Origin: an uncultured Anaerolineae bacterium | Lineage (GTDB): Bacteria; Chloroflexota; Anaerolineae; Anaerolineales; Villigracilaceae | Length of the DNA stretch: 42,528 nt | Assembly: GCA_903854805.1 (NCBI GenBank) | Contig: CAINXK010000277.1 | Location: 1 to 42,528, forward strand | Reading direction: 5' to 3' | In this document: positions 26,127 to 33,923 of the stretch, in pieces | How the letters are laid out: every line of letters starts with the position of its first letter | Position numbering within the stretch: the stretch's first letter is position 1 | The notes under the pieces: generated by a model | Told to the model about the DNA's origin: nothing | What the model saw: the letters and a program-made list of their open reading frames with translations, nothing else | Databases searched by the model: none | Program-made: the position numbers and the translations under genes

Positions 26127-26162
26127 AAAAATCCCCGCAGAGTTAACTCTGCGGGGATTTTT
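26127..26162. terminator. Bidirectional terminator between convergent genes
   Basis: A perfect 36-base palindrome (half arm ATCCCCGCAGAGTT) with A and T runs at its ends. It serves the MIP18-like gene on plus and nnr on minus. Confidence 0.92.
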
Positions 26163-26171
26163 GTAAATTCC

Positions 26172-27800
26172 TTAAAATACGCTCAACACATCAGCAACTG
26201 CATCGAGTACATCACTAGCCATTACAGATGCTTCAGCGCCAATTTTTTCCGCAGCATAAAGACCAGCCTGGGCGTGGATCCAGGCGCCAGCCACGGCCGC
26301 CTCATAAGAATTCACGCCTTGTGCTCGTAAGCCTACGATCAAACCCGCCAGGACATCACCTGTACCGGCGCGCGCCAGTGCTGAGGTTGCCACCGGGATG
26401 AGTGTAGCACGCCCGTTCGGCGCCGCAACAACGGTGAAAGCGCCTTTGAGCACGACCACATGTCCCCACTCTGAGGCAAACTTCAGAGCAACTCCCAGAC
26501 GATCGGCCTGAATAGCTTCCTTATCAAGCCCGGTTAGTGATGCCATTTCGCCAGGATGCGGAGTAAGGATCGAATCATTCGGCAACAATTTCGGCCAACC
26601 TTCAATTTTCGATAGCAAGCGTAACCCATCGGCATCCACCACCATTGGCGGTAAAGGAATGTTTTTGTCAGACGTCTTTTCAAATTCAGATTGCGTAAAC
26701 CCAATTCGACCAGTTGTCTTTTTGGAACCGACCTTGCCATTTAACATATTTTCAATAAAAGTCTTGGTTGTGTCTTCGATACCAAAACCTGGTCCAATCA
26801 AAATAGCGGTAGCGCGATCGATGTTTTTTACAAGCACATCAGCGCCAGCATCCGAGATTACTCCTAATTCCTGCGGAAGAACTATCCAGGTTGCTTCTGG
26901 AAATTGCCCTGCTATTGCTAGTTGAACCTGGCCAGGTACCGCCAATTGAACTAGACCAACACCAATCCGGTAAGCAGCCTTACCAGCCAATAATGGCGCA
27001 CCAATATAGTTAATTGAGCCAGCGACAACCATTGCTGTCCCAAACGTCCCTTTATGGGAATCTGAAGGTCGAAGAGGTAAATAATCTTCAACAATTTCAT
27101 CATCAGCAACAAAGTTTTTGACATTCAACCAGGAAATAACCTGATCACCCAGACCTATATCTGCTACACGCAGCTCTCCCGCCAGGTCAAAAGCAGGAAA
27201 TCTAAGTAAACCGACCTTCACTGCCGCCATACATACAGTCAAACTGGCTGGAATAACCTCATCAGCTGCCTCACCAGTATCGCAATTCACCCCGGATGGA
27301 CAATCTACTGCCACTACATAAGGCGGCCATGAAACTGAACCAATGGCTTTGTTGACAGCATTCAATACTTTAACAATATCATCCCTGAGTGGAAGCTGGA
27401 CCCCAGTACCAAGAATACCGTCGACAATCACATCAGCTGTACTCACAAAGGCTGATAGATTATCAAATTGCGAATCCGTCTCTTCCAGGATAATTTCGCC
27501 GCCTTCTTTCCGAAGTCGCTCAACCAGCACATCGTTTTCAATTTTACGGTGAACTACATAAGCACGTGTAAGCCAACCATTCGCAGCCAAATGAGCCAAA
27601 GCGATGAGTGTATCACCACCATTGTTCCCTGGACCAACCAGACCAAGCACTTCACGCTCGGTATCCTCGGTATGTGCCAATAAAGCTATCTCATCAGCCA
27701 GGCCATGACCGGCATTTTCCATCATCATTTCGAAATCTAGGCCTTTAGTGCTGGCTTCCAGTTCGATTTCGCGCATCTCGCTTACAGTTACAAGTTTCAT
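26172..27800 (-). CDS. nnr: Bifunctional NAD(P)H-hydrate epimerase/dehydratase
   Basis: Repairs damaged NADHX and NADPHX. The protein is 542 residues with both YjeF modules. The N-terminal epimerase domain (about 1-215) has GPGNNGGD (56-63), VDGILGTG and VDCPSGVNCDTG. The C-terminal ADP-dependent dehydratase domain (about 235-540) has GTFGTAMVVAGS, ILIGPGFG, VVDADGLRLL (387-396), TPHPGEM (413-419) and the AGTGDVLAGL motif with catalytic Asp 482. A ~30-residue charged insert near 356-385 is not typical. AGAGGT precedes the ATG. It is preceded by a gap full of palindromic repeats, so it probably has its own start. Confidence 0.95.
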   Translation of the reverse strand: MKLVTVSEMREIELEASTKGLDFEMMMENAGHGLADEIALLAHTEDTEREVLGLVGPGNNGGDTLIALAHLAANGWLTRAYVVHRKIENDVLVERLRKEGGEIILEETDSQFDNLSAFVSTADVIVDGILGTGVQLPLRDDIVKVLNAVNKAIGSVSWPPYVVAVDCPSGVNCDTGEAADEVIPASLTVCMAAVKVGLLRFPAFDLAGELRVADIGLGDQVISWLNVKNFVADDEIVEDYLPLRPSDSHKGTFGTAMVVAGSINYIGAPLLAGKAAYRIGVGLVQLAVPGQVQLAIAGQFPEATWIVLPQELGVISDAGADVLVKNIDRATAILIGPGFGIEDTTKTFIENMLNGKVGSKKTTGRIGFTQSEFEKTSDKNIPLPPMVVDADGLRLLSKIEGWPKLLPNDSILTPHPGEMASLTGLDKEAIQADRLGVALKFASEWGHVVVLKGAFTVVAAPNGRATLIPVATSALARAGTGDVLAGLIVGLRAQGVNSYEAAVAGAWIHAQAGLYAAEKIGAEASVMASDVLDAVADVLSVF

Positions 27801-27855
27801 CAGGGTACCTCTTAGGAATTCAAAGGATAATAATTCATTCTAACCCATTGCATGC

Positions 27856-27884
27856 GTAAGGGCGCAGCAATGCTGCGCCCTTAC
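27856..27884. repeat. REP-like palindrome
   Basis: GTAAGGGCGCAGC (27856-27868) and GCTGCGCCCTTAC (27872-27884) form a 13-bp perfect stem with a 3-nt loop. There is no T run, so it is not a normal terminator. GC-rich palindromes of this look (GGGGCGCAGC cores) occur as dispersed intergenic repeats in several bacterial genomes. Confidence 0.65.
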
Positions 27885-27913
27885 AAACAAAACTCATATA
27901 CTTATTAAACGAC

Positions 27914-27982
27914 CCACCCTGCCGTCGCACGAGGGCTGCCGCAGGGGGTGTGGCTCTTCGCGTGTGTCACGAGCAGGGTAGG
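27914..27982. repeat. GC-rich composite inverted repeat
   Basis: CACCCTGC at 27915-27922 can pair with GCAGGG at 27941-27946 or with GCAGGGT at 27973-27979, giving two alternative foldings. Its GC content is far above that of the surrounding intergenic DNA, and it lies next to another palindrome, suggesting an inserted repeat unit. Confidence 0.45.
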
Positions 27983-28000
27983 AAATACTAACAAAACAAA

Positions 28001-28022
28001 TGAGGGGCAAGTGCGCCCCTCA
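28001..28022 (-). terminator. Terminator after the aldehyde oxidoreductase gene
   Basis: TGAGGGGC (28001-28008) pairs with GCCCCTCA (28015-28022), 6-nt loop. On the minus strand it is followed by the T-rich ATTTGTTTTG and lies 17 bases after the stop. Confidence 0.7.
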
Positions 28023-28038
28023 GCATTAATATTATATA

Positions 28039-29853
28039 CTAACTATCCTTCTTTGCCAACCCATTTAACCCTAATTCGTCAAGCTTTTTCGAATTTGGCA
28101 CACCCGTCTCTGGATTCCAATCACGAGCTTCGTAATAAGCCAGCATCATATCGTCAAAAGGAATAATGTAACCAGCAGAGCCACCGTCCGAATATGCCCG
28201 CAGAAGCGGCTTTGGAAGAATATCATTCGAACGTGTAAGCCCTAACCGAATATTGATCATCCGTTTCAAATTCCAAGATCGCTCACCGCATAGCATTAGA
28301 TCATCCAGAGTCCAGGCATAGCCGCAAGCAGAATTTACAAGGTTTAGCATCGTCTCTGCTGGGACATTCGCGAACATACATAAAACCAGGGAATTATTTA
28401 CTGTACGAAAATCCTGGTGCCTGGCGACATTGAATGCTTTTTCGGCTCCCGCATGGCGATCAAAAAATTTGAGACCGAGGCTCGCATCTACCTGGCCAAT
28501 ATCAGCTAAAAAGTAATCGGATTGATTATGACAGGCGCCTCTTGGCGATGTGGCATACACAATTGCCATGCCCGATGCTCCGCGCGGATCATGGTAAGCA
28601 ATTTCGAGGCCATTTACATGAATAGCTTCATCAGCAGCGCCAAAATGCTCAGCAAACCCTCTGGCGCCAAGCGCAAGGAACTTGCCAAAACCCTCGCGTT
28701 TGACCGTCAGGTGAATACATTGCGCGGCAGCTTCAGCATTACCCCAAACCAGATCAAGATTGCCAGTTTCTGGAAGACCAATAATACCAAGCTCAAATAA
28801 TCGAAATGCTAATCCAATAGTTCCGCTCATCGAAATAACATCGACACCATAACGGTCACATAGCTCACCCAGGCGCGTAGCAATTGCAGGGTCGGTCAAA
28901 CCAAGATTTGGGCCAAATCCAATCAGAGTCTCATATTCAGGACCTTTGCGTTTCTGTCCATCTACAAGTCGTACAACTCGACCACAAGCGATTACGCAGC
29001 CATGGCAGGCGCTTTTGCCCACAAGGATTGTTTCGGCCAAACTGGCACCTGAATTATTATCAGCACCTTCCAAGAACCCCGCGCTGAAGTATTTCTTTGG
29101 CTGTTCTCCCAAATAATTGAAGTAATCCGCTGCGCCGGCTGAACCAAGCGAACTTAGCACATTGGTCATAGGGTCAGCTTTTAGATCATGATTAGCATTA
29201 GACCGGTGAACAGCATACGCTGAAGTATCAAATACAGGTACCTTGCCAGTCCCATTTACAACGAGAGCTTTAAGGTTCTTGCTCCCCATAACGGCACCCA
29301 GTCCAGTTCGCCCCGCCACGCGGCCATGATCGCACAACAAAATCGAATAAGGGATCAAGGACTCGCCCGCCAACCCAATCCCAAGAACTTTCGAACCGGA
29401 GACACCGGTCAAAATTTTCAGGGATTCCTGTATCTCGTATGTATCCTGCCCCCACAGATTTGCTGCATCCCGGATCTCGACATAATTATCATTGATCCAC
29501 AAATAAACGTGACCTTCACTCCTGCCTGAAAGCCAGACTCCATCGAAGCCTGCCTTTCGCAATTCTGGTCCCCAAAAGCCACCGCAGTTCGATTCTGCCC
29601 ACAAACCAGTCAATGGCGACTTGCCACAAACCACAAAACGCCCAACGGTTGGACCAGCTGTCCCAGAAAGCGGGCCATTTAATATTAAAAGAGGTGATTC
29701 GGGAGAAAGAGGGTCAAGTTCCTGAGTAAGAACGTCAAAAAGAATGCGAGCACCAAGCGAAGCCCCCCCCAGATAATCGCATTCCCATTCAGCAGGAATC
29801 AGATAAGTTCCAATTACTTTGGTTGTAAGATTGACCGTCAAGATCGGTTGCAT
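28039..29853 (-). CDS. Aldehyde ferredoxin oxidoreductase (tungsten AOR family)
   Basis: Oxidises aldehydes to carboxylates and reduces ferredoxin, using a tungsten (or molybdenum) bis-pterin and one [4Fe-4S] cluster. It is 604 residues from ATG 29853; an upstream TTG at 29883 is less likely. Cluster Cys are 283, 286 and 290 (CHGCVIAC) and 492 (LVLC), almost the same numbering as in Pyrococcus AOR. The N-terminal domain has ESNCGGFWGPELRKAGFDG, a pterin-contact region. The enzyme is cytoplasmic and oxygen-sensitive, pointing to an anaerobe. TATAAT lies 6 nt before the ATG; GGAGGG is 12 nt upstream. The substrate is unknown; nearby livKHMGF suggests aldehydes from amino acid breakdown (inference). 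Confidence 0.93.
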   Translation of the reverse strand: MQPILTVNLTTKVIGTYLIPAEWECDYLGGASLGARILFDVLTQELDPLSPESPLLILNGPLSGTAGPTVGRFVVCGKSPLTGLWAESNCGGFWGPELRKAGFDGVWLSGRSEGHVYLWINDNYVEIRDAANLWGQDTYEIQESLKILTGVSGSKVLGIGLAGESLIPYSILLCDHGRVAGRTGLGAVMGSKNLKALVVNGTGKVPVFDTSAYAVHRSNANHDLKADPMTNVLSSLGSAGAADYFNYLGEQPKKYFSAGFLEGADNNSGASLAETILVGKSACHGCVIACGRVVRLVDGQKRKGPEYETLIGFGPNLGLTDPAIATRLGELCDRYGVDVISMSGTIGLAFRLFELGIIGLPETGNLDLVWGNAEAAAQCIHLTVKREGFGKFLALGARGFAEHFGAADEAIHVNGLEIAYHDPRGASGMAIVYATSPRGACHNQSDYFLADIGQVDASLGLKFFDRHAGAEKAFNVARHQDFRTVNNSLVLCMFANVPAETMLNLVNSACGYAWTLDDLMLCGERSWNLKRMINIRLGLTRSNDILPKPLLRAYSDGGSAGYIIPFDDMMLAYYEARDWNPETGVPNSKKLDELGLNGLAKKDS

Positions 29854-29859
29854 GGCTAA

Positions 29860-29865
29860 ATTATA
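29860..29865 (-). promoter_or_regulatory. -10-like box directly before the aldehyde oxidoreductase gene
   Basis: TATAAT on the minus strand ends 6 nt before the ATG at 29853. No good -35 is seen. A start at the ATG itself would make a leaderless mRNA. Confidence 0.4.
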
Positions 29866-29949
29866 CCCTCCATCAGGTAGCAATTTATTATTGGAATCTT
29901 TGCCTCTACCGATTTACCGCACAAAAACACGCATCAGCAACACGCTATC

Positions 29950-29987
29950 TACCGAAATCTCGCCAGCGGTTGCGCTGGCGAGATTTC
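29950..29987. repeat. Long perfect hairpin palindrome
   Basis: A 17-bp perfect stem (29950-29966 with 29971-29987; arm core CTCGCCAGCG) with loop GTTG, and no T run. It lies between the PEPCK-like and AOR genes and may be a REP-type repeat or an mRNA-stabilising hairpin. Confidence 0.7.
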
Positions 29988-30065
29988 GGCAACTTGCATC
30001 AAACTCACGAATAAGCTCTCTGATCGGAAAATCGGTTGAGAATTGTTCAGCGTGACAATTTATGC

Positions 30066-31832
30066 TTATTTGGTCAGCAGCAGCTCTAACAAGGCTTTTG
30101 CGGCCAGCCCAGGACCTATCCGGTCCATACCAGTAACCCCAAGCTGTGTGCGCAATTGAGCTACCATGATTTTTTGGTCAAAAATAGTTTTAAAAAACCG
30201 CTCAGCGATGGTGTCGTGAATCTCCGAATACTGCATTGGTCCAAAAACATTGACAAAATAAGTATGCACCAATCCGGTTGATGTCGTCGTCCCCTTACTC
30301 ATGGCAGTACCTTCTTTAAAAACTGTCAGTGCAGATTCAAAATTATCAAAGGCTTCGACCACGGGATGCTGATCATCAACAGGTTGATAATTATTAGCAT
30401 ACAGGAGCATATCTACAGGCACGCCTTTGATAATATTTTCCAATGTTGTTACAGGCAAAACAACCCGAGCATTTGTCTGGCTTGGATTCATAATAATCGA
30501 ACGATCAAGCTGACTGAAAGCATAACCAGGCTGCAGATCATCCAATCGGATGAATGCACCGATTTCTGTCCCATACCCCAGAATTCGCCCATCAGGAGCA
30601 ATTTCAAAAGAACCCATGTCATCGGCAATAATCGTAATCTCTCGAATTTTTTGGCCTGCCAAAGAACGGAATGCTTCTAATGTTTCCGATTTTCCAGTTC
30701 CTGTGTCACCAATGATCACAATATTTGCACTTCGCCCACCCTTTAAATGCAGTTGAAGCATTGCACCGTGAAATGGCAAGTTACCTTGTTTCATGACCTT
30801 GATATTATGCAAAGTTAAGATCATTTTCTTCAGATAGCCAAAATAACCAAACTCGTCGCGTCGCGGTATTGCGCCGATCAAGATGTCGCCATCATCATAA
30901 AAAACCGTCGGTAGGGCAGCCAGATGGTCAAGTGCATGCTCTGGAGTTCCAAAAAGGAAAATGGCATCTGGCTTGCAATTCAGAGCTTCGTCATCGGCCA
31001 GCTCAAAAAGATTACTCATCGTAAAGCCTAATTCGAAAAATTTTTCATGGAAATAAACCAGTATCAGCATTTTTCCGACCCTGGCAGGATAACACAACCA
31101 TTCATTTTTATTTACCGCAGCCAATTCGATCGGATTGACGCTAATTCGCTCAAAACTGCCAGTTCGTTTATTCATTGGAGGATTAAGTAACATCGGAGGG
31201 TAGAGACAGACCTGGCGAATGACCGGAACATCCCCCAATTCACTACGGTACTTTCCCAACCCGGGAATTTCTTTTGGTAAAGCAATCGTTGCAACTTCTG
31301 CACCAGCACTCACCTGTCTGTAAATGCGCGGATGTCGTCCACTGAGATTTTCCAGAACATCCCGATATGTTCCTCGCACAAGGTTCATCAAAGTTTCCAC
31401 CGTCGAATTAAAGGTACGGTACGGACGCTGGTCAAATTTATCTCCAGCCGAATCGCAAACTAAGAAGCGTTCAAATTTTCGCCAATAATCATATAAACCT
31501 TCCACAAATTCATGCAAAATAGCTGGCTTGTCGATAAACCTGTGATCGTTAACCAGCTTGAAGACCCAATCCAATTGAACTCTGGCCACGAGCCTAACTG
31601 TCTGGCTCAAAGATTCTATGTCTGATTCTTCAATCAAGACGGGATCTTTGGCGAACATCACCAAAACTGGGGAATCCTGCCGAATTAATGCATGAACATA
31701 TCGCCCAATTACCTCTCGAAATAAAGAACTGGCCAGTAATTCATCTGCTGACTCGCAAACCCGATCTCGAATTCGGATAATAATTTTATTGTCCACAAAT
31801 CTATATGCTGTCTCGCTCAGGGTAGCATTCAT
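30066..31832 (-). CDS. PEPCK/HPr-kinase-like P-loop protein, unknown substrate
   Basis: A 588-residue protein. The N-terminal ~340 residues are not recognised. The C-terminal half fits the ATP-type phosphoenolpyruvate carboxykinase/HPr kinase superfamily. Walker A is GDTGTGKS (375-382), the acidic metal-binding pair is in IIADDMG (404-405), NARVVLPVTTLENI (454-467) matches the PEPCK Arg/YPI segment, and EGTAMSKGTTTSTG (507-520) sits where PEPCK has its adenine/Thr loop. The total length and unusual N terminus argue against ordinary PEPCK; a small-molecule or protein kinase is as likely. AGGA before the ATG is a good ribosome-binding site. It follows the SCP2 gene, although a terminator lies between them. 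Confidence 0.7.
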   Translation of the reverse strand: MNATLSETAYRFVDNKIIIRIRDRVCESADELLASSLFREVIGRYVHALIRQDSPVLVMFAKDPVLIEESDIESLSQTVRLVARVQLDWVFKLVNDHRFIDKPAILHEFVEGLYDYWRKFERFLVCDSAGDKFDQRPYRTFNSTVETLMNLVRGTYRDVLENLSGRHPRIYRQVSAGAEVATIALPKEIPGLGKYRSELGDVPVIRQVCLYPPMLLNPPMNKRTGSFERISVNPIELAAVNKNEWLCYPARVGKMLILVYFHEKFFELGFTMSNLFELADDEALNCKPDAIFLFGTPEHALDHLAALPTVFYDDGDILIGAIPRRDEFGYFGYLKKMILTLHNIKVMKQGNLPFHGAMLQLHLKGGRSANIVIIGDTGTGKSETLEAFRSLAGQKIREITIIADDMGSFEIAPDGRILGYGTEIGAFIRLDDLQPGYAFSQLDRSIIMNPSQTNARVVLPVTTLENIIKGVPVDMLLYANNYQPVDDQHPVVEAFDNFESALTVFKEGTAMSKGTTTSTGLVHTYFVNVFGPMQYSEIHDTIAERFFKTIFDQKIMVAQLRTQLGVTGMDRIGPGLAAKALLELLLTK

Positions 31833-31922
31833 TATTTTCCTATCCTTTTAATAATCATAATTCAGGAAACCCCTGAACATGTCTTTGGTTGTGCTTTTTC
31901 GCACAAACATCCGGGGCAAATT

Positions 31923-31947
31923 AAAACCCGGGCAAAAGATGCCCGGG
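31923..31947 (-). terminator. Terminator after the SCP2 gene
   Basis: CCCGGGC (31927-31933) pairs with GCCCGGG (31941-31947), 7-nt loop. On the minus strand TTTTAATTT follows. It separates the SCP2 gene from the PEPCK-like gene. Confidence 0.8.
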
Positions 31948-31970
31948 CTGCAGATAGTAATTCATAAGAA

Positions 31971-32378
31971 TTACAAAATTTCCTTCGTCATTTCCCGGGC
32001 ACATCGCACGAAATCTAACACTGTTGGAACATTCCGCATCATTACAGCCATGCTACCTTTTACATCCAACTTGCGCGTTAGCATGGCTTGCATGGGATCC
32101 AAGTCTCCAGTCAAGACTTTTGCAAAATTCCCATAATCTGCTTTTAACGTGAATGCCGGATAATGACTGGATATTTCACTAACAACCTCGGTTCCACGAC
32201 ATTTGCCATGCCAAAGATCAAGGTACATTACAAATTGAGCCTTTAAATTCCCTTCAGGTTCAATAATAAAATACATATCGCCTTCCCAGTTTTTGGCAAT
32301 CTGAGCATAACGTTCATCCGAATTTATCTTATTTTCAAACTCTTTGAGCCATTCGGCTGATGGAAACATAGTAGACAT
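31971..32378 (-). CDS. SCP2 sterol-transfer-family protein
   Basis: A 135-residue protein with the SCP2 fold: WEGDMYFIIEPEGNLKAQFVMYLDLWHGKC forms the sheet, and DYGNFAKVLTGDLDPMQAMLTRKLDVKGSMAVMM is the typical SCP2 segment lining the lipid cavity. Bacterial members bind acyl or other hydrophobic ligands; a specific ligand cannot be named. AGGAG lies 7 nt before the ATG. It is the first minus-strand gene, divergent from livK, with a terminator after it. Confidence 0.82.
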   Translation of the reverse strand: MSTMFPSAEWLKEFENKINSDERYAQIAKNWEGDMYFIIEPEGNLKAQFVMYLDLWHGKCRGTEVVSEISSHYPAFTLKADYGNFAKVLTGDLDPMQAMLTRKLDVKGSMAVMMRNVPTVLDFVRCAREMTKEIL

Positions 32379-32470
32379 GATAATCTCCTCAGAACTACAA
32401 TAAAAAATATTTTACCACCTTGGAAACAAACAAAGCCAAAATCCAATTACATTTTTGATTCTTCTTATGA

Positions 32471-32500
32471 TTGACATAATTGATTAATAAATGCTAGAAT
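32471..32500 (+). promoter_or_regulatory. Promoter of the livKHMGF operon
   Basis: TTGACA (32471-32476) and TAGAAT (32495-32500) are 18 bp apart; TGC before TAGAAT gives an extended -10. The leader to the ATG at 32637 would be about 130 nt, long enough to hold control elements, but no clear structure was found in it. Confidence 0.78.
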
Positions 32501-32636
32501 GGTTTATCATATAGGGTATCTTTTTCAAACCTAACTCAAAAACCTTGTAGCATAATTTTAATGGTTAATAAATTGGAAACGTCCTCTTTTACATCGTTTT
32601 CTCAAACCATATCACGTTACACAAGGAGAGAAACAA

Positions 32637-33818
32637 ATGAGTAAGGATTCACGATCGCGTACCAAAATGTTAGGGCTCGCTTTGGTTTTCCTTTTGCTGC
32701 TGACCAGCCTTCTCACAGGCTGTTCTCAGGAAAAGGTTCTCAAAATCGGGTACATCACCGAACAGACCGGTGTAGATGCTTATGTAGGAACGGCATCTGT
32801 GCCCGCCTTGGAAGATTACATCGCCAAGATAAATGATGCCGGTGGGATAGGTGGTTATAAACTTCAACTGGTTGTTTATGACACTCGTTCCGAGGTTCCG
32901 GATGCCGTAACAGTCATCAAACGCCTATTTGACCAAGACAAAGCAGTCGCCGTTATCGGACCATCTTGGTCAGCTGCCGGAGTTCCGATCGCTGATATTG
33001 CAGATGCTGCCAAAGTACCTGTGATCGCAACAACTGCATCGAACGTAAATGTGACAGTCTCCGAGAGCGGTCAATTACACCCATACATGTTCCGGGTATG
33101 CTTCATTGATCCATACCAGGGATATGCCCAATCTGATTTCGCCTACAACAAGTTGGGCCTACGTAAAGCTGCTCTTCTAACCGATATTGCTTCACCATAT
33201 ACCGTCGGTCTTCACCAATTTTTCGAGAAACATTTCCTTGAGCTGGGTGGTCAGATTGTCGCAAAAGAAGGTTATACGCAAGGCGATTCTGAATTCCGCG
33301 CCCAGTTAGCCAAGATTAAAGATTCGGGTGCCGATTTGCTGGTTGTCGACGCTTACACCTACAAAGATGTCGGCCTGGTCGCTCAACAAGCAGAAGCACT
33401 CGGGTTAAAAATCCAGATCATGGCAGGCGACGGAGTATTTGTGCCAGACTTGTTGGATATGGCCGGACCACAACTCGAAGGCGCCTACGTTACCACGGGT
33501 GTATCTGAAAGTTCTCCTGAGTTCGCTACCTTCAACGCCGATTTTGAGAAAAAACATTCGATCAAGGCAAACATCTATACATACTATGGTCTGGATGCTC
33601 TCATGGCGATCGAATACGGAATTCGAGAGGCTGTCAAAAAAGGCGATCCCACTCCTACCGCAATCCGCGATGCTATCGAAACCATGAAAGATGTTCCTCT
33701 ATTCACGAGCACAGTTACCATGGAATCAGACACGCACAATCCTCACAACAAACCCTTGCTCATCATGTCGATCACGGGTGGACAATGGAAACTTGTTGAA
33801 ACATTCACGCCAAAATAG
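32637..33818 (+). CDS. livK: Branched-chain amino acid ABC transporter, binding lipoprotein
   Basis: A 393-residue periplasmic-binding-protein-like lipoprotein of the LivJ/LivK type. Signal: RTK, hydrophobic stretch and lipobox LLTGC (lipidated Cys 29). The mature protein has KIGYITEQTG, DYIAKINDAGGIGGYKLQLVVYDTRS, VAVIGPSWSAAGVPIADIA and DAYTYKDVGLVAQQA. Ligand is presumably a branched-chain or related amino acid, but this family also binds urea, amides and aromatic acids. AAGGAGAG precedes the ATG. It is first in a complete livKHMGF operon and is followed by a terminator-like hairpin. Confidence 0.9.
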   Translation: MSKDSRSRTKMLGLALVFLLLLTSLLTGCSQEKVLKIGYITEQTGVDAYVGTASVPALEDYIAKINDAGGIGGYKLQLVVYDTRSEVPDAVTVIKRLFDQDKAVAVIGPSWSAAGVPIADIADAAKVPVIATTASNVNVTVSESGQLHPYMFRVCFIDPYQGYAQSDFAYNKLGLRKAALLTDIASPYTVGLHQFFEKHFLELGGQIVAKEGYTQGDSEFRAQLAKIKDSGADLLVVDAYTYKDVGLVAQQAEALGLKIQIMAGDGVFVPDLLDMAGPQLEGAYVTTGVSESSPEFATFNADFEKKHSIKANIYTYYGLDALMAIEYGIREAVKKGDPTPTAIRDAIETMKDVPLFTSTVTMESDTHNPHNKPLLIMSITGGQWKLVETFTPK

Positions 33819-33832
33819 ATATTAAACCACCC

Positions 33833-33870
33833 AAGGGGTGTTTGCTGAGACTCAGCAAACACCCCTTTTG
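33833..33870 (+). terminator. Stem-loop between livK and livH
   Basis: A 17-bp perfect stem (33833-33849 with 33851-33867; arm AAGGGGTGTTTGCTGAG) followed by T's. As at 3400-3433, it sits inside the operon just after the binding-protein gene and should give partial termination. Confidence 0.85.
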
Positions 33871-33923
33871 GTTCATGTTTATATCTAAAAACTCAACGAA
33901 GCGTAATGGGAAGGAAGTCATCA

